Notes: a model not told the origin generated them from the sequence alone. Positions 1 to 9,030 are shown, counted from the first letter of the stretch. The stretch: 45,493 bases of DNA from Myxosarcina sp. GA_180221_E-2-1-MAG-40_15 (GCA_020692205.1 JAIMKV010000038.1:1-45493), one strand, 5' to 3'. Numbers and translations are program-made.

Positions 1-799
1 TTTCTTCTCTCTTGCAACTATTTATCTCTTTTTGATACCTGAATACTTACTCATAACTTAATATTGCTTTACCACTAAATTTGATTTAGACGAAAAAGTA
101 AGTAATTACATTTGCTGCAATTACCAACCAGAAACCTGGTCTATATTTATACAAGTTATAAATCAATAAGCAGCCTTATTACATAATATCTTTATGATTG
201 AAATCTTACTTCTAGAAACCGTGTTGATCTTAAAGCTTGCCAAGAGAACTAATACAAAAATACTGTAAAACACAAATTCTTAAGTACACTCTCAGGTGTC
301 TTCTCAAGTGTATTGGTGCAGAAAACTATATTTACTATATTTATTATTTAACCTGAATTCGGGATAAGCTGAAACCTTTTATTTTTCGTGACTAATTGGC
401 TGAATTGGTTTTGATTTTCAATAACTACGCAGGCAAGTCATGAGTTGTGACAACTGACTTTTATTAAAAAGCCAATAGTTACCTTAACCGACCAATTATC
501 TTAACCCGAACTGAGGTTATTTAAGACTTTCGACTTGATATAATATAATTACAGCATAAAATCAGATAAGTCAAGATTAAACTTAATCAACCTTTTACCT
601 TGAACGCTTAAATTAGTATATCCTAACTTAAAGATAATGCGTGTCTCAAAAGTACTAACTTAGTACCTTAGTACTAGCCAAATTTCTAATTTATAAGCTT
701 TTATAAGCTACATCTCAATTAATCATTAACAAAAATCAGAGTCTGACACCGTGAAGCACTATTTTTGTTAATGTCTAGCAATAAAAGAATCTAAAAATT
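1..799. other. Long AT-rich intergenic region upstream of the Wzc-like gene
   Basis: About 800 bases with no convincing coding frame on either strand. It is very AT-rich and presumably carries the promoter and leader of the exopolysaccharide gene that starts at 800. A TATAAT-like stretch lies near 540, but no -35 partner is convincing, so no promoter is called. Confidence 0.5.
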
Positions 800-3031
800 A
801 TGAACCATAATCGGGAAACGCCAAATTTTCATACCATCAATAATCTTGCTCCTGCCGAAAATTCAGAAGGAGGCTTGAATCTAGATGAAATTAAAAATGT
901 GATTCAAAGAAAGCTTTTTTTGATTACAAGCTGTACCCTGTTAATGACCTGTTTGACTTATCTAAAAGTTTTATTTTCTCCTCCAATTTATTTCGCTACT
1001 TTTGAATTATCAGAACCATTAAATATTGAAACCAAAGTAACCTCTGCAAATGAAGAATCTAGAGCAACAAGAGAAGAAATAACTTCTGTAGAGCTAAATG
1101 ATGTCCAACTTAAAATTTTAAAAAGCCCAAATCTAGTTTCACGTGCTGTTGAATCTATTCAAAATAAATATCCCGACTTAAATTACCAGGAACTAATTAA
1201 TGATCTAACAATTGATATCCTTGCTCACAGTAGCGATGGTCAAGAAAACCAAGATATATTACTAGTAACTTATGAAAATGCTGATAAGCAAAAAGTTTCT
1301 GACGTGATAGAAGCTTTAACTAAAACTTATATAGATTATAGTGCAGAAAAACGTTTGTCAGGTATAAAACGTGGAATCTCTTTTCTAGATCAACAAATAC
1401 CAAGAGCTAGCTCTGAAGTTAAAAATATAGAAGAACAAATCAAAATCTTAAGAAGTAATAATAATTTTATTCAACCAGATGTTTCTTTAGAATTTCTAAC
1501 AACTCGTTCCAAAAATTTAACCCAAGAACGAAATCAAATTGCCATCAGGCTTCCTGAACTTAAATCGATGGCTAAAAATCTTGAACGAGAATTAAAAACA
1601 CAGCCAGGCAAATCAGACACTGCTATTAAACTTGCTACTCCTCAATATCTTGAGCTATTTACCAAATTGCGCCAAATAGATCTCGAAATTGCTCAGAAAT
1701 CTGCCATTTTTTGGGATAGTAGTGTAGAAATCCAGACCTTAAAACAAGAACAACAACAAATTATCTCTTTAATGGTTGAAGCAGAAGAAGAAATTAGCCA
1801 AAAGTTGGATAGCGAAATTAAAACTTCTGAAGTTCGTCAACAAAACATAGCTGCGGAAACAGCTAATTTAAAATCAGAATTAGAAGGATGGTCGGCAGTC
1901 TCAAGTGATTACAATAATTTATTACAAAAGTTAACTCTAGCCAACAACAAACTCAACGAATTTACACTACAAAAAGACGCACTTCTAATTGAAGCTGCTC
2001 AACCAGAAGCACCATGGCAACTTTTGATTCCAGCTATCGAACCGCAAACTAAAAATATCAATGTTCTTAACTATATGTTCCTTGGTTCCAGCCTAGGATT
2101 GCTAATAGGTTTAGGAACAGCTTTAGTTTTAGATAAATACCAAAGTGTTATTTATACTTCAGCTAAAGTTAAAGAAATTACTAACTTGCCTATTTTAAGT
2201 ACAATTCCTTACATTCCCAAAAATAAGACATTATCATTCATCAAACAGGCAAATCTTCAACCAGAATCAATTCAAAAACGATTACCTTCACAAGAATCAC
2301 AATTACAAAAACAATCTTGGTTAGAGTCAGCTTATTGTTCCCTAGAAGAATTTCGTTCCTTTGCTGCTAATTTAGGTCTTTTGAATTTTAATACTGGTCC
2401 AGATAGCATGAATTCTGGCACTAATATCAAATCCGTTGTAATTACTTCGGCTATTCCCAGAGAGGGCAAATCTACTGTTGCTTTTAATCTTGCCAGAGCT
2501 TGTGCCTCTATGGGTCAAAAAACTTTGATAGTTGATACAGATTTGCGCAGTGATGATAGTCTAACTAAATATTTAGGTCTAGAATTAAAAATGGGATTGG
2601 GTAATATTTTAAATCAAGATAGTCCTAATCTGAAACTAGATAATATCAATACAAAACCATTGCTTTTAGAAAATAATTTGTTTATTCTTACTTCTGGATT
2701 TAATCATGAATTATCAGAATTATTGATAGACAAAGATTCTCTTCAACAAGATTATAGTAGTCTATTAGCATCGTCCAAGATGAATCTTTTAATGGAGGAA
2801 TTAAAAACCAATTTCGATTTAGTTATTTATGATCTTGCCTCTATTATTGGATTCGCTGATGTTAACTTAATTGCGGGTAAAACCGATGGAATTGTCGTTG
2901 TTAATGGTTTGGGCAAAATTCAAACTAAGGCACTTACTGAAGCTCTCAATCAATTAAAAATGTGTAAAGCTCCAATTTTAGGATTGGCCATAAACAAAGT
3001 AGTCGATGGGAGTATGCCACTTTTTAATTAG
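800..3031 (+). CDS. Wzc/BY-kinase-like polysaccharide co-polymerase (tyrosine autokinase family)
   Basis: Inner-membrane protein of 743 aa expected to control chain length or export of exopolysaccharide. An N-terminal Wzz domain has a first membrane segment at about residues 38-60. A long periplasmic coiled-coil region follows, then a second membrane segment at about 423-445. The C-terminal cytoplasmic P-loop domain has Walker A (AIPREGKST, about 551), Walker A' (LIVDTDLRSD, about 575) and Walker B (DLVIYDLAS, about 672). The chain ends in SMPLFN, without the tyrosine cluster that is autophosphorylated in classical Wzc, so kinase activity is uncertain while the export role is likely. The length fits a fused Wzz-kinase. 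No polysaccharide genes follow it; the next gene is a photosystem protein, so it appears to stand alone here. Confidence 0.85.
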   Translation: MNHNRETPNFHTINNLAPAENSEGGLNLDEIKNVIQRKLFLITSCTLLMTCLTYLKVLFSPPIYFATFELSEPLNIETKVTSANEESRATREEITSVELNDVQLKILKSPNLVSRAVESIQNKYPDLNYQELINDLTIDILAHSSDGQENQDILLVTYENADKQKVSDVIEALTKTYIDYSAEKRLSGIKRGISFLDQQIPRASSEVKNIEEQIKILRSNNNFIQPDVSLEFLTTRSKNLTQERNQIAIRLPELKSMAKNLERELKTQPGKSDTAIKLATPQYLELFTKLRQIDLEIAQKSAIFWDSSVEIQTLKQEQQQIISLMVEAEEEISQKLDSEIKTSEVRQQNIAAETANLKSELEGWSAVSSDYNNLLQKLTLANNKLNEFTLQKDALLIEAAQPEAPWQLLIPAIEPQTKNINVLNYMFLGSSLGLLIGLGTALVLDKYQSVIYTSAKVKEITNLPILSTIPYIPKNKTLSFIKQANLQPESIQKRLPSQESQLQKQSWLESAYCSLEEFRSFAANLGLLNFNTGPDSMNSGTNIKSVVITSAIPREGKSTVAFNLARACASMGQKTLIVDTDLRSDDSLTKYLGLELKMGLGNILNQDSPNLKLDNINTKPLLLENNLFILTSGFNHELSELLIDKDSLQQDYSSLLASSKMNLLMEELKTNFDLVIYDLASIIGFADVNLIAGKTDGIVVVNGLGKIQTKALTEALNQLKMCKAPILGLAINKVVDGSMPLFN

Positions 3032-3377
3032 ACTTGTCCGAAAAATAATTGGTACTTGCTAAGGTAAAGAGCCTAGAACGAATGCCTTAACAGAGATAGT
3101 CTTTATGTTGAATAACTGTTGAATTCTAAGCCTTATTTTGATTAGCTGATCTAGTTTGGTTTATTTTTGGCATAGGTCTATTAGACAGTGTTTAAAAATA
3201 TTAGTGTTGCCAAAAATCGAGGATATTATTTATATGGTAATGTTGAATGACTAACATGATACTATGTAAAAACAAAGTCAAAATTATCTTGGTTGAGTCG
3301 ATTGGACAAACCCAGAAAGCTGTCGCGTTCCTCGACTTTAAATTGAGATCTTGTCAACCTGAAATTATTTGTTTGCT
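3032..3377. other. Intergenic region between the Wzc-like gene and psb35
   Basis: About 350 AT-rich bases with no supported gene. It should contain the terminator of the preceding gene and the promoter of the small PSII gene, but I see no strong hairpin followed by a T-run. Confidence 0.4.
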
Positions 3378-3575
3378 ATGAGTTTATCATTTGCAGTAGC
3401 GGGAGCATTCCCTACTTATTTCGTTGCAGTTTACGTAATCGGTTTTTTAGCTGCTGTAACTATAGGCTCAGTTGCTTGGTATAATTCTAAACGCCCGGCG
3501 GGTTGGGAAAACATGGAGCGTCCCGATATTGTCCCAAAAGTAGATGCCAAAAACGGTTCTGAAGCAGATAGCTAG
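3378..3575 (+). CDS. psb35: Photosystem II assembly protein Psb35 (Psb35-related)
   Basis: Small thylakoid membrane protein of 65 aa. One hydrophobic segment (about residues 3-34, containing PTYFVAVYVIGFLAAVTIGS) is followed by AWYNSKRP and a polar tail with GWENMERPDIVPKV. This pattern matches the small cyanobacterial Psb35 family, reported to stabilise the CP47 assembly module and its high-light-inducible proteins. I place the start at the ATG at 3378 rather than the upstream in-frame TTG at 3369, because family members begin directly with the hydrophobic stretch. It is a single gene with no operon partner nearby. The family call rests on remembered sequence resemblance. Confidence 0.7.
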   Translation: MSLSFAVAGAFPTYFVAVYVIGFLAAVTIGSVAWYNSKRPAGWENMERPDIVPKVDAKNGSEADS

Positions 3576-4160
3576 ACTGTTAGGTCAGAATCCAATTTGA
3601 GATCCATCTGATTATATTTACGATTGAATCTTTGATCTACATGCTCAGTTGGTCAGAACGACACTTAAATCTAGTTCTTTGAAGTAAAGTTGGTTCTTTG
3701 CTGTTCAAGAAGCTAACACAAAGATTTTTATTGGTGAAGCATTCGGTGAGATGGCAAAACTCGCTGATGAAGTAAAATACCTATTTCTGATTTTAGAGCG
3801 AATATTGGGTTAGAAGCCTTGATAAACTTTGATAATTTGCCGATGTGCTTTTGCTTACGCAGAATCCACGCCTGTATGATAACTATAATTTTAGTATGGT
3901 TAGGCAAATTTTGAGTAAAATACTGCGCTCATATCCTCATGCTAGTATTTCTTGCTACTAAAAAATACCATTTTAGAATCAACTTGTTGCCTAATTAAGT
4001 AGATTTATTTTAATGATGCTCAAGGTGAACGGTACTCTGCCTTGAAAAGGCAGAGCCTGCGTTCACCGCCTTCCGCGGTAAAAAATAAATTTATCGCTGA
4101 TATTACAATCAATCACTAAACATCAGATAATTTTATTTATAGCAAATCTACAAAAATGCC
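3576..4160. other. Intergenic region with hairpins and a possible short coding remnant
   Basis: About 585 bases. The right part carries the nested inverted repeats listed separately (4024-4079). A reading frame at about 3687-3812 is open for some 40 codons, ends in a hydrophobic LFLILERILG and has no ATG start. It may be a remnant or chance. Confidence 0.4.
4024..4079. repeat. Nested hairpin cluster (possible dispersed repeat)
   Basis: Outer arms GGTGAACG (4024-4031) and CGTTCACC (4060-4067) enclose a perfect 9-bp stem CTCTGCCTT (4035-4043) / AAGGCAGAG (4047-4055) with a 3-nt loop. A second small stem, ACCGC (4065-4069) / GCGGT (4075-4079), overlaps the right outer arm, so the two folds are mutually exclusive at that point. 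It is GC-rich against an AT-rich background, which fits a short dispersed palindromic element. There is no T-run, so it is not a typical terminator. Confidence 0.6.
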
Positions 4161-5012
4161 ATGTCCGATAATTTAAGCCTCAAGTCTGAATACCGCTGTT
4201 TCGATGGTACAGTTGCCTACTACTCTCATCAATCATCTACCTGCGACTGTGAGATGAATTTTGCAGTGTACCTTCCACCTCAAGCAAAGTCTCAGTCAGT
4301 ACCTATTCTTTACTACCTATCTGGCTTAACCTGTACCGAGGAAAATTTTATGACTAAAGCTGGGGCGCAACAATACGCTGCCGAATTAGGCATTATGCTC
4401 GTTGCGCCCGATACTAGTCCTCGTAACACAGGAATACCTGGAGAAGATGAGGCTTGGGATTTAGGCAGTGGTGCCGGTTTTTATGTAGATGCTAAGACAA
4501 ACCCGTGGCAAAAGCATTACCAGATGTATAGCTACGTTACTCAAGAATTACCTGACTTAATTGCGGCTAATTTTCCAGTTAATTCAGAGAAACAAAGTAT
4601 TTTTGGGCATTCGATGGGAGGACATGGTGCATTAATTTGCGCTTTAAAAAATCCTAAGCAATATTTATCAGTATCTGCCTTGGCACCAATAGCAGCGCCG
4701 ATGAAGTGTCCCTGGGGACATAAACTATTTACAGCATATTTGGGTAGCGACCGCCAAAAATGGGCTGAATATGACGCTAGTGAACTAATTAAGCAAACTC
4801 AGCTAAATTCGACCATCTTGATCGATCAAGGAACTAATGATCAATTTTATCAACAAAAACAATTACTACCCGAAACTTTTCAGGCGGCTTGTCAACAAGT
4901 CGGACAAAATTTAAATTTACGATGGCAATCGGGATACGATCACAGCTATTTTACTATCAGTAACTTTATAAAAGATCATATTCACCATCATGCTGCTTAT
5001 TTAAGCAAATAG
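4161..5012 (+). CDS. fghA: S-formylglutathione hydrolase
   Basis: Cytosolic esterase-D-type hydrolase of 283 aa that splits S-formylglutathione into formate and glutathione, the last step of glutathione-dependent formaldehyde detoxification. It has the alpha/beta-hydrolase fold with nucleophile motif GHSMGGHGAL (about residues 149-158), the YYLSGLTCTEENF region near residue 52 that is typical of the family, an acidic residue near 223 (DQGTNDQF), and the catalytic His in GYDHSYF (about 258-264). Length is normal for the family (about 280 aa). The partner formaldehyde dehydrogenase is not in this window. The gene is flanked by intergenic space on both sides and appears monocistronic. Confidence 0.93.
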   Translation: MSDNLSLKSEYRCFDGTVAYYSHQSSTCDCEMNFAVYLPPQAKSQSVPILYYLSGLTCTEENFMTKAGAQQYAAELGIMLVAPDTSPRNTGIPGEDEAWDLGSGAGFYVDAKTNPWQKHYQMYSYVTQELPDLIAANFPVNSEKQSIFGHSMGGHGALICALKNPKQYLSVSALAPIAAPMKCPWGHKLFTAYLGSDRQKWAEYDASELIKQTQLNSTILIDQGTNDQFYQQKQLLPETFQAACQQVGQNLNLRWQSGYDHSYFTISNFIKDHIHHHAAYLSK

Positions 5013-5159
5013 GCTAATAATCTAATTTAAAACCATTTTGAGCTAGTCGGACAAGGTTAATTTATTAAAGATAAACTTTACCCAATTAAATCGATTATCA
5101 GTTATTTTGGCACTAATTATCAATCTTTTAAATATACTGCTAGTTTTTGCGTATTTCTT

Positions 5160-5663
5160 ATGTCTAAATTTATTACATTTAAGCCGATTGGCGAAATTTT
5201 ACAAGAAGCCGATCTAATTACTAGTCCGCAGCTAGAGGTCGCTCTTCGAGATCAAATCTATTATCAAGATATGCGATTAGGAGAGATTTTAGCCCTAAGA
5301 GGATGGATTAAACAAGACACTGCCGATTTCTTTGTTCAAGAATGGTTTAGGTTAGTTAATCAAAGAATAGAACATCCTCTAGGATTTTATTTAAATAAAG
5401 CAGGATTATTAAGCGAAGCAGATATTAGGGTAATACTTTCTGAACAACACAAGCATTCACTACGTTTTGGCGACACTGCTGTCAAACAAGGGCTAATCAA
5501 ACCTAATACAGTTAATTTCTTTTTACAAAACTTGTTTCCTTCGCAACTACACAATGCGCGCAGGGCTGCTTGGGAAATTGAACAACAACAAAAAGAACGA
5601 ATTACTAAAGATGATATAACTTACTGGGTAACGTTAAGTTCAGCTAAGCTAACTCAGTGTTAG
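5160..5663 (+). CDS. Hypothetical protein with two tandem helical repeats
   Basis: Protein of 167 aa, no function assigned. It contains two related helical units. The first (about residues 9-65) runs from IGEILQEADLIT through LGEILALRGWIKQDTADFF. The second (about 74-130) runs from LGFYLNKAGLLS through FGDTAVKQGLIKPNTVNFF. Both follow the pattern G-x-x-L-x(3)-G-L-I ... L-G-x-x-x(4)-G-x-I-x(3)-T-x-x-F-F. This recalls the small helical units found at the N-terminus of GspE/PilB-like ATPases (MshEN-type), which suggests ligand or protein binding, but the resemblance is only at pattern level. There is no signal peptide or membrane segment. The gene converges on ycf66 across a strong hairpin. Confidence 0.7.
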   Translation: MSKFITFKPIGEILQEADLITSPQLEVALRDQIYYQDMRLGEILALRGWIKQDTADFFVQEWFRLVNQRIEHPLGFYLNKAGLLSEADIRVILSEQHKHSLRFGDTAVKQGLIKPNTVNFFLQNLFPSQLHNARRAAWEIEQQQKERITKDDITYWVTLSSAKLTQC

Positions 5664-5696
5664 GCAATTATTATTAGGCATTGATTAAAATTTGTC

Positions 5697-5720
5697 TAGC
5701 TCGATTAGATAATCGAGCTA
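5697..5720. terminator. Bidirectional terminator hairpin
   Basis: Perfect 11-bp inverted repeat TAGCTCGATTA (5697-5707) / TAATCGAGCTA (5710-5720) with a 2-nt loop, in the short gap between the convergent genes ending at 5663 (+) and 5769 (-). On the minus strand it is followed by a T-rich stretch, which fits termination of ycf66 transcription; it could serve both directions. Confidence 0.6.
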
Positions 5721-5768
5721 AACTTAGCTTAGATGTTGACTAGGCGGGAGAGGCTTACCTGATGAATT

Positions 5769-6863
5769 TTATTCTTTTTTAAACTCATCTTTAAACTCAG
5801 AATTTTCATTTTTGTTTCGCTCAATTTGCCTAACCTCAGAGGTAATACTAATTTCTGTAGTAGTTACTTCGATGATGTTAGATTGATCCGATTCTCGGTT
5901 GATGGATGTATCTTCGGATATCGCTTCTAATACTTCAGCAACTTCCACTATTTCTAAAGAGTCGAGGGATGATGTTTTGGTCTTGGCAGATTCTGAGGTT
6001 TTGGGAGCAATTATCTCAGATACGGGCTTAATCTCTAGGTTGGATGGGTTAGCTTGAGCTTGGGGCTGATTGTCGAATGAGTCTTCGGTTTTGACTTTGG
6101 GTTCAGCTGGCAAAGCCGAGTTTGTTTCGGTGTTTTCCAGCGTATTGGGAGATTGATTAATCTGATTATTTTGAACAATTTCAGGTTTTGTTTGCTTAGC
6201 TTGCTCTGTCTCGGCTACTGCTGAAGGTTGAGTTAGTTGCGGATTTTGTGGCTGAGTTGCTCTTGCTGTCTGATTTACTGGGTTATCTTTGGTAGTTGGC
6301 GTTTCCTTGGCTGCTGGTTCAGAATCAAAATCATTTGTGTCTTTTACCGCAGCTGGGTCGTTTTTGATTGATTCTCGCTCAACAAGAGTATTACCAGCGG
6401 TGGTTGTAGGTATCTTTTCTGGGGTCTCAGCTACAGGTTGCTCGGATTCAGATGCAGTATCGGGAATTGCTATTTCCTGTTCCGTTATTTTTGGTGTGCT
6501 AGGGGGTTTAGCTGGGGTAGCTGCTGGCTGAACTTGAGGTTTATTACGCTTTAATAAACTATTGATACTTTTTACCATCGAGAAATTGCCAATTTCAGCT
6601 GCTTTAGCTGGATTGGCGATCGCCTTTCGTAGGTTGATAGTTTGCCAATTAAATGAAACTATTAGAACTGTAGCAGCAGCCTGTCCTAATAATACTGCTC
6701 CTGTAATGTTCTGGGCGCAGTACCACAATACTAAAGCATATAATAACCCAACCCCACTCCACAGAAAATCATCTTTACGATGAATATCCGACATTAAAAA
6801 AGCGGTCGAAAATAGTACTAAACTACTTGTGGCTACGGCGATCGCTAAGGCGTATGACAGCAT
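5769..6863 (-). CDS. ycf66: Ycf66 family protein with long low-complexity tail
   Basis: Protein of 364 aa. The first 110 residues form the Ycf66 domain: membrane segments at about 3-24, 35-52 and 55-70, then the conserved SFNWQTINLRKAIANP stretch at about 75-95. Ycf66 is conserved in cyanobacteria and some plastids; its role is unknown. The remaining about 250 residues are a Pro/Thr/Glu/Gln/Asn-rich disordered region of variable sequence, as is common in cyanobacterial members. ATG start at 6863; the N-terminus begins directly with the first hydrophobic helix. It converges on the 167-aa gene to the left and is divergent from the cysteine desulfurase gene on the right. Confidence 0.85.
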   Translation of the reverse strand: MLSYALAIAVATSSLVLFSTAFLMSDIHRKDDFLWSGVGLLYALVLWYCAQNITGAVLLGQAAATVLIVSFNWQTINLRKAIANPAKAAEIGNFSMVKSINSLLKRNKPQVQPAATPAKPPSTPKITEQEIAIPDTASESEQPVAETPEKIPTTTAGNTLVERESIKNDPAAVKDTNDFDSEPAAKETPTTKDNPVNQTARATQPQNPQLTQPSAVAETEQAKQTKPEIVQNNQINQSPNTLENTETNSALPAEPKVKTEDSFDNQPQAQANPSNLEIKPVSEIIAPKTSESAKTKTSSLDSLEIVEVAEVLEAISEDTSINRESDQSNIIEVTTTEISITSEVRQIERNKNENSEFKDEFKKE

Positions 6864-7155
6864 TTTCCTGACTCCATTGATTGCTGTATATATTTTGCGA
6901 CAAGAATTAGCTATTTTGCAGCAATTGCAGCAATTCTTTGAATAGAACGTTGACCAAAAACTAGTAGTAACAACTATAACGATTATAACGATGTTAATTT
7001 GCCAAAAATCTGCTCAAAATCTTGTGTTGCGTTAGAAATATATCATTTTAAATAGCCTAAAATTGCTGTAACAAGGGAAAATGGGATCATAAGTCAGCGA
7101 TACGAATAAAGCTCGCTAGATTTAATCAGATTAAGAGTTTGTCAAGATTAACTGT

Positions 7156-8331
7156 ATGCAAATTTATTTAGATAATAGTGCGACGACCAAACCTCGTTTA
7201 GAGGCGATCGCAGCAGCCCAGGCGGTATTTCACCAACAGTGGGGAAATCCTTCCAGCCTTCATGATTGGGGACAAAGATCGGCAATAGTTCTAGAAACCG
7301 CCAGAATCCAAGTAGCTGGCTTACTTAATGCTCTCAATTCGGCGTCGATTGTGTTTACCTCTGGCGGTACTGAAGCTAATAATTTGGCTATTTTAGGAGT
7401 TGCCAGACAATACCGAACTCCGCAACATCTGATTATTTCTAGCGTTGAACATTCCGCTATTAATGAGCCAGCAAAACTTTTAGAACAGTGGGGTTGGCAG
7501 GTAACTAAGCTACCCGTTAATCGATATGGTAGAGTTAATCCTTTAGATTTACAGACTGCTCTACAAAAGAATACGGTTTTAGTATCTGTCATCTATGGGC
7601 AAAGCGAAGTAGGAACGCTGCAACCAATAGAAAGACTAGCAAAAATAACTAAGGAACACGGTGCATTGTTTCATACCGATGCGGTACAGGTAGCGGGACG
7701 CTTACCAATTGATGTGCATCAGCTTGGGGTAGATTTACTATCTCTTTCCTCCCACAAAATATATGGTATTCAGGGGGCAGGTGCTTTATATATTCGCGAT
7801 GGAATTAAGCTCGTACCTTTGCTTGGTGGTGGTGGACAAGAAGCTAATACTCGTTCGGGAACTCAAGCCCTGCCTGCGATCGCCGCCTTGGGAATTGCCT
7901 GTGAATTAGCAGCAGTCGAAATGAAAACTGAAGCTTTTCGTCTGATTGGATTGCGCGATCGCCTTTTTGACCTACTAGCCGATTATCCTTGTTTAGAAAC
8001 CACAGGAGACAGAATCTACCGTTTGCCTCATCACGTCAGCTTGATTTTGAGCGATCGCTTTGCTAACCAAGTACAAGACATAACTGGAAAAACTATTGTT
8101 AGGCAATTAAACTTAGCGGGAATTGGCATCAGTGCAGGTTCAGCTTGTCACAGTGGTAAATTAAGTCCTAGTCCGATTCTATCGGCAATGGGTTACGACG
8201 AGGCAGCAGCTAAAAGAGGAATTCGCTTAACTTTAGGCAGAGATACGATGAAAGCTGATATTGACTGGACGGCAATGGTTCTCAAACAGGTTATCTGTCG
8301 TCTGATGCCTCCTTTAGTATCCTGTAGTTAG
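7156..8331 (+). CDS. Cysteine desulfurase (NifS/IscS-like)
   Basis: PLP enzyme of 391 aa that removes sulfur from L-cysteine as a protein-bound persulfide, for Fe-S cluster assembly, thiolated tRNA and other sulfur acceptors. Visible features: N-terminal YLDNSATT, SVEHSA (cofactor-stacking His, near residue 97), HTDAVQ (about 174), the PLP lysine in SLSSHKIYG (near 200), and the active-site cysteine in SAGSACHSGKLSPSPIL (about 326). Length and motifs fit class I (NifS/IscS). No scaffold or suf/isc genes adjoin it. If the DndD-like gene at the right end belongs to a phosphorothioation system, such a desulfurase could supply its sulfur, but nothing in the sequence links the two. Confidence 0.92.
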   Translation: MQIYLDNSATTKPRLEAIAAAQAVFHQQWGNPSSLHDWGQRSAIVLETARIQVAGLLNALNSASIVFTSGGTEANNLAILGVARQYRTPQHLIISSVEHSAINEPAKLLEQWGWQVTKLPVNRYGRVNPLDLQTALQKNTVLVSVIYGQSEVGTLQPIERLAKITKEHGALFHTDAVQVAGRLPIDVHQLGVDLLSLSSHKIYGIQGAGALYIRDGIKLVPLLGGGGQEANTRSGTQALPAIAALGIACELAAVEMKTEAFRLIGLRDRLFDLLADYPCLETTGDRIYRLPHHVSLILSDRFANQVQDITGKTIVRQLNLAGIGISAGSACHSGKLSPSPILSAMGYDEAAAKRGIRLTLGRDTMKADIDWTAMVLKQVICRLMPPLVSCS

Positions 8332-8354
8332 CTAATTGTTTAAATCAATAATAG

Positions 8355-9014
8355 TTATTGATAATTTAACTCGGTAATCTTTTTAATTAAGGTTGGTGTA
8401 TCCACTTCGTTTTTGTCAAAGATCTCAATCAAATTGTCATTTCCTAACTGCATCAACTGAATTAAACCTAAAAGCAGATGTTCGGTAGCAAGGTATTTTT
8501 TCTGCTGTAGTCGAGCCGCATTTAATGCCAATTCTAGGACATATTTACTTTCTAGACTAAACTTAGTAATTTTGGCAGCTTTGATGACTTCCGTGTTGCA
8601 AGCGAAACCATGTTCCCTCAATAAATTGGCTGCTATGGTGGTTGGATGATTTAGTAACCCGTACAGCAGATGTTCTGGCTCAACCTGAATCTGTTGTGAC
8701 AGCGCAGCTTGTTGTTGAGCAGATTCAATTACGGCGATCGCTTTATCGGTAAATCTTTCCCCTCTGGGCAACCATTGAGTAAAATCTTTAACTTTTTCTA
8801 GTAGATGCTGCACGGGACTTTTCTCCTGAACTAAAAACACTGATTCAATCGCGACATCAAATTGTCGAGCAATTTTAAACGCCATTTCCAGACTGGGGGT
8901 AAACTTCCCTGACTCAAATCCATTAACCGCTTGACGACTAATGTTTAATGCTCTGGCGAGATCGGCTTGTGACCAACTGCGAGTTTTTCTAAGTTCTTTT
9001 AGTCGGTTTTTCAC
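8355..9014 (-). CDS. XRE-family HTH regulator fused to a Clp N-terminal domain
   Basis: Protein of 219 aa with two parts. Residues 4-60 are a Cro/C1-type helix-turn-helix (LRKTRSWSQADLARALNISR, then AVNGFESGKFTPS). Residues about 86-215 hold two Clp-N repeats: ERFTDKAIAVIESAQQQA ... VEPEHLLYGLL, and LESKYVLELALNAARLQQ ... ATEHLLLGLIQ. In ClpA/B/C this domain binds substrates or adaptors. There is no ATPase domain, so this is a DNA-binding protein with a chaperone-type sensing domain. It starts at GTG (9012-9014) and lies 145 bp downstream of clpB on the same strand, but it has its own promoter with two operator-like repeats, suggesting autoregulation. A role in sensing protein damage is inference. 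Confidence 0.85.
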   Translation of the reverse strand: MKNRLKELRKTRSWSQADLARALNISRQAVNGFESGKFTPSLEMAFKIARQFDVAIESVFLVQEKSPVQHLLEKVKDFTQWLPRGERFTDKAIAVIESAQQQAALSQQIQVEPEHLLYGLLNHPTTIAANLLREHGFACNTEVIKAAKITKFSLESKYVLELALNAARLQQKKYLATEHLLLGLIQLMQLGNDNLIEIFDKNEVDTPTLIKKITELNYQ

Positions 9015-9030
9015 GTTGAGTCACTATTGC

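Noticed and set aside
43-799. Promoter candidates in the AT-rich upstream region
   Set aside because: Many TATAAT-like words occur by composition; none has a good -35 partner.
3687-3812. Short open frame ending in LFLILERILG
   Set aside because: About 40 codons with no ATG start and no recognised family; could be chance in AT-rich DNA, so not listed as a gene.
6289-6783. Plus-strand frames inside the ycf66 gene
   Set aside because: They lie opposite the coding strand of ycf66 and consist of Ser/Val/Ala-rich translations that mirror its repetitive tail; no domain or ribosome-binding site.
7156-8331. Cysteine desulfurase as dndA of the locus at the right end
   Set aside because: The two are about 35 kb apart and the protein has general NifS/IscS features; a functional link cannot be supported from the sequence.
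8344-8362. AT-rich inverted repeat between the cysteine desulfurase and the HTH gene
   Set aside because: Perfect 8-bp arms, but pure AT-type pairing and no T-run; it overlaps the stop codon of the HTH gene, so calling a terminator is not justified.
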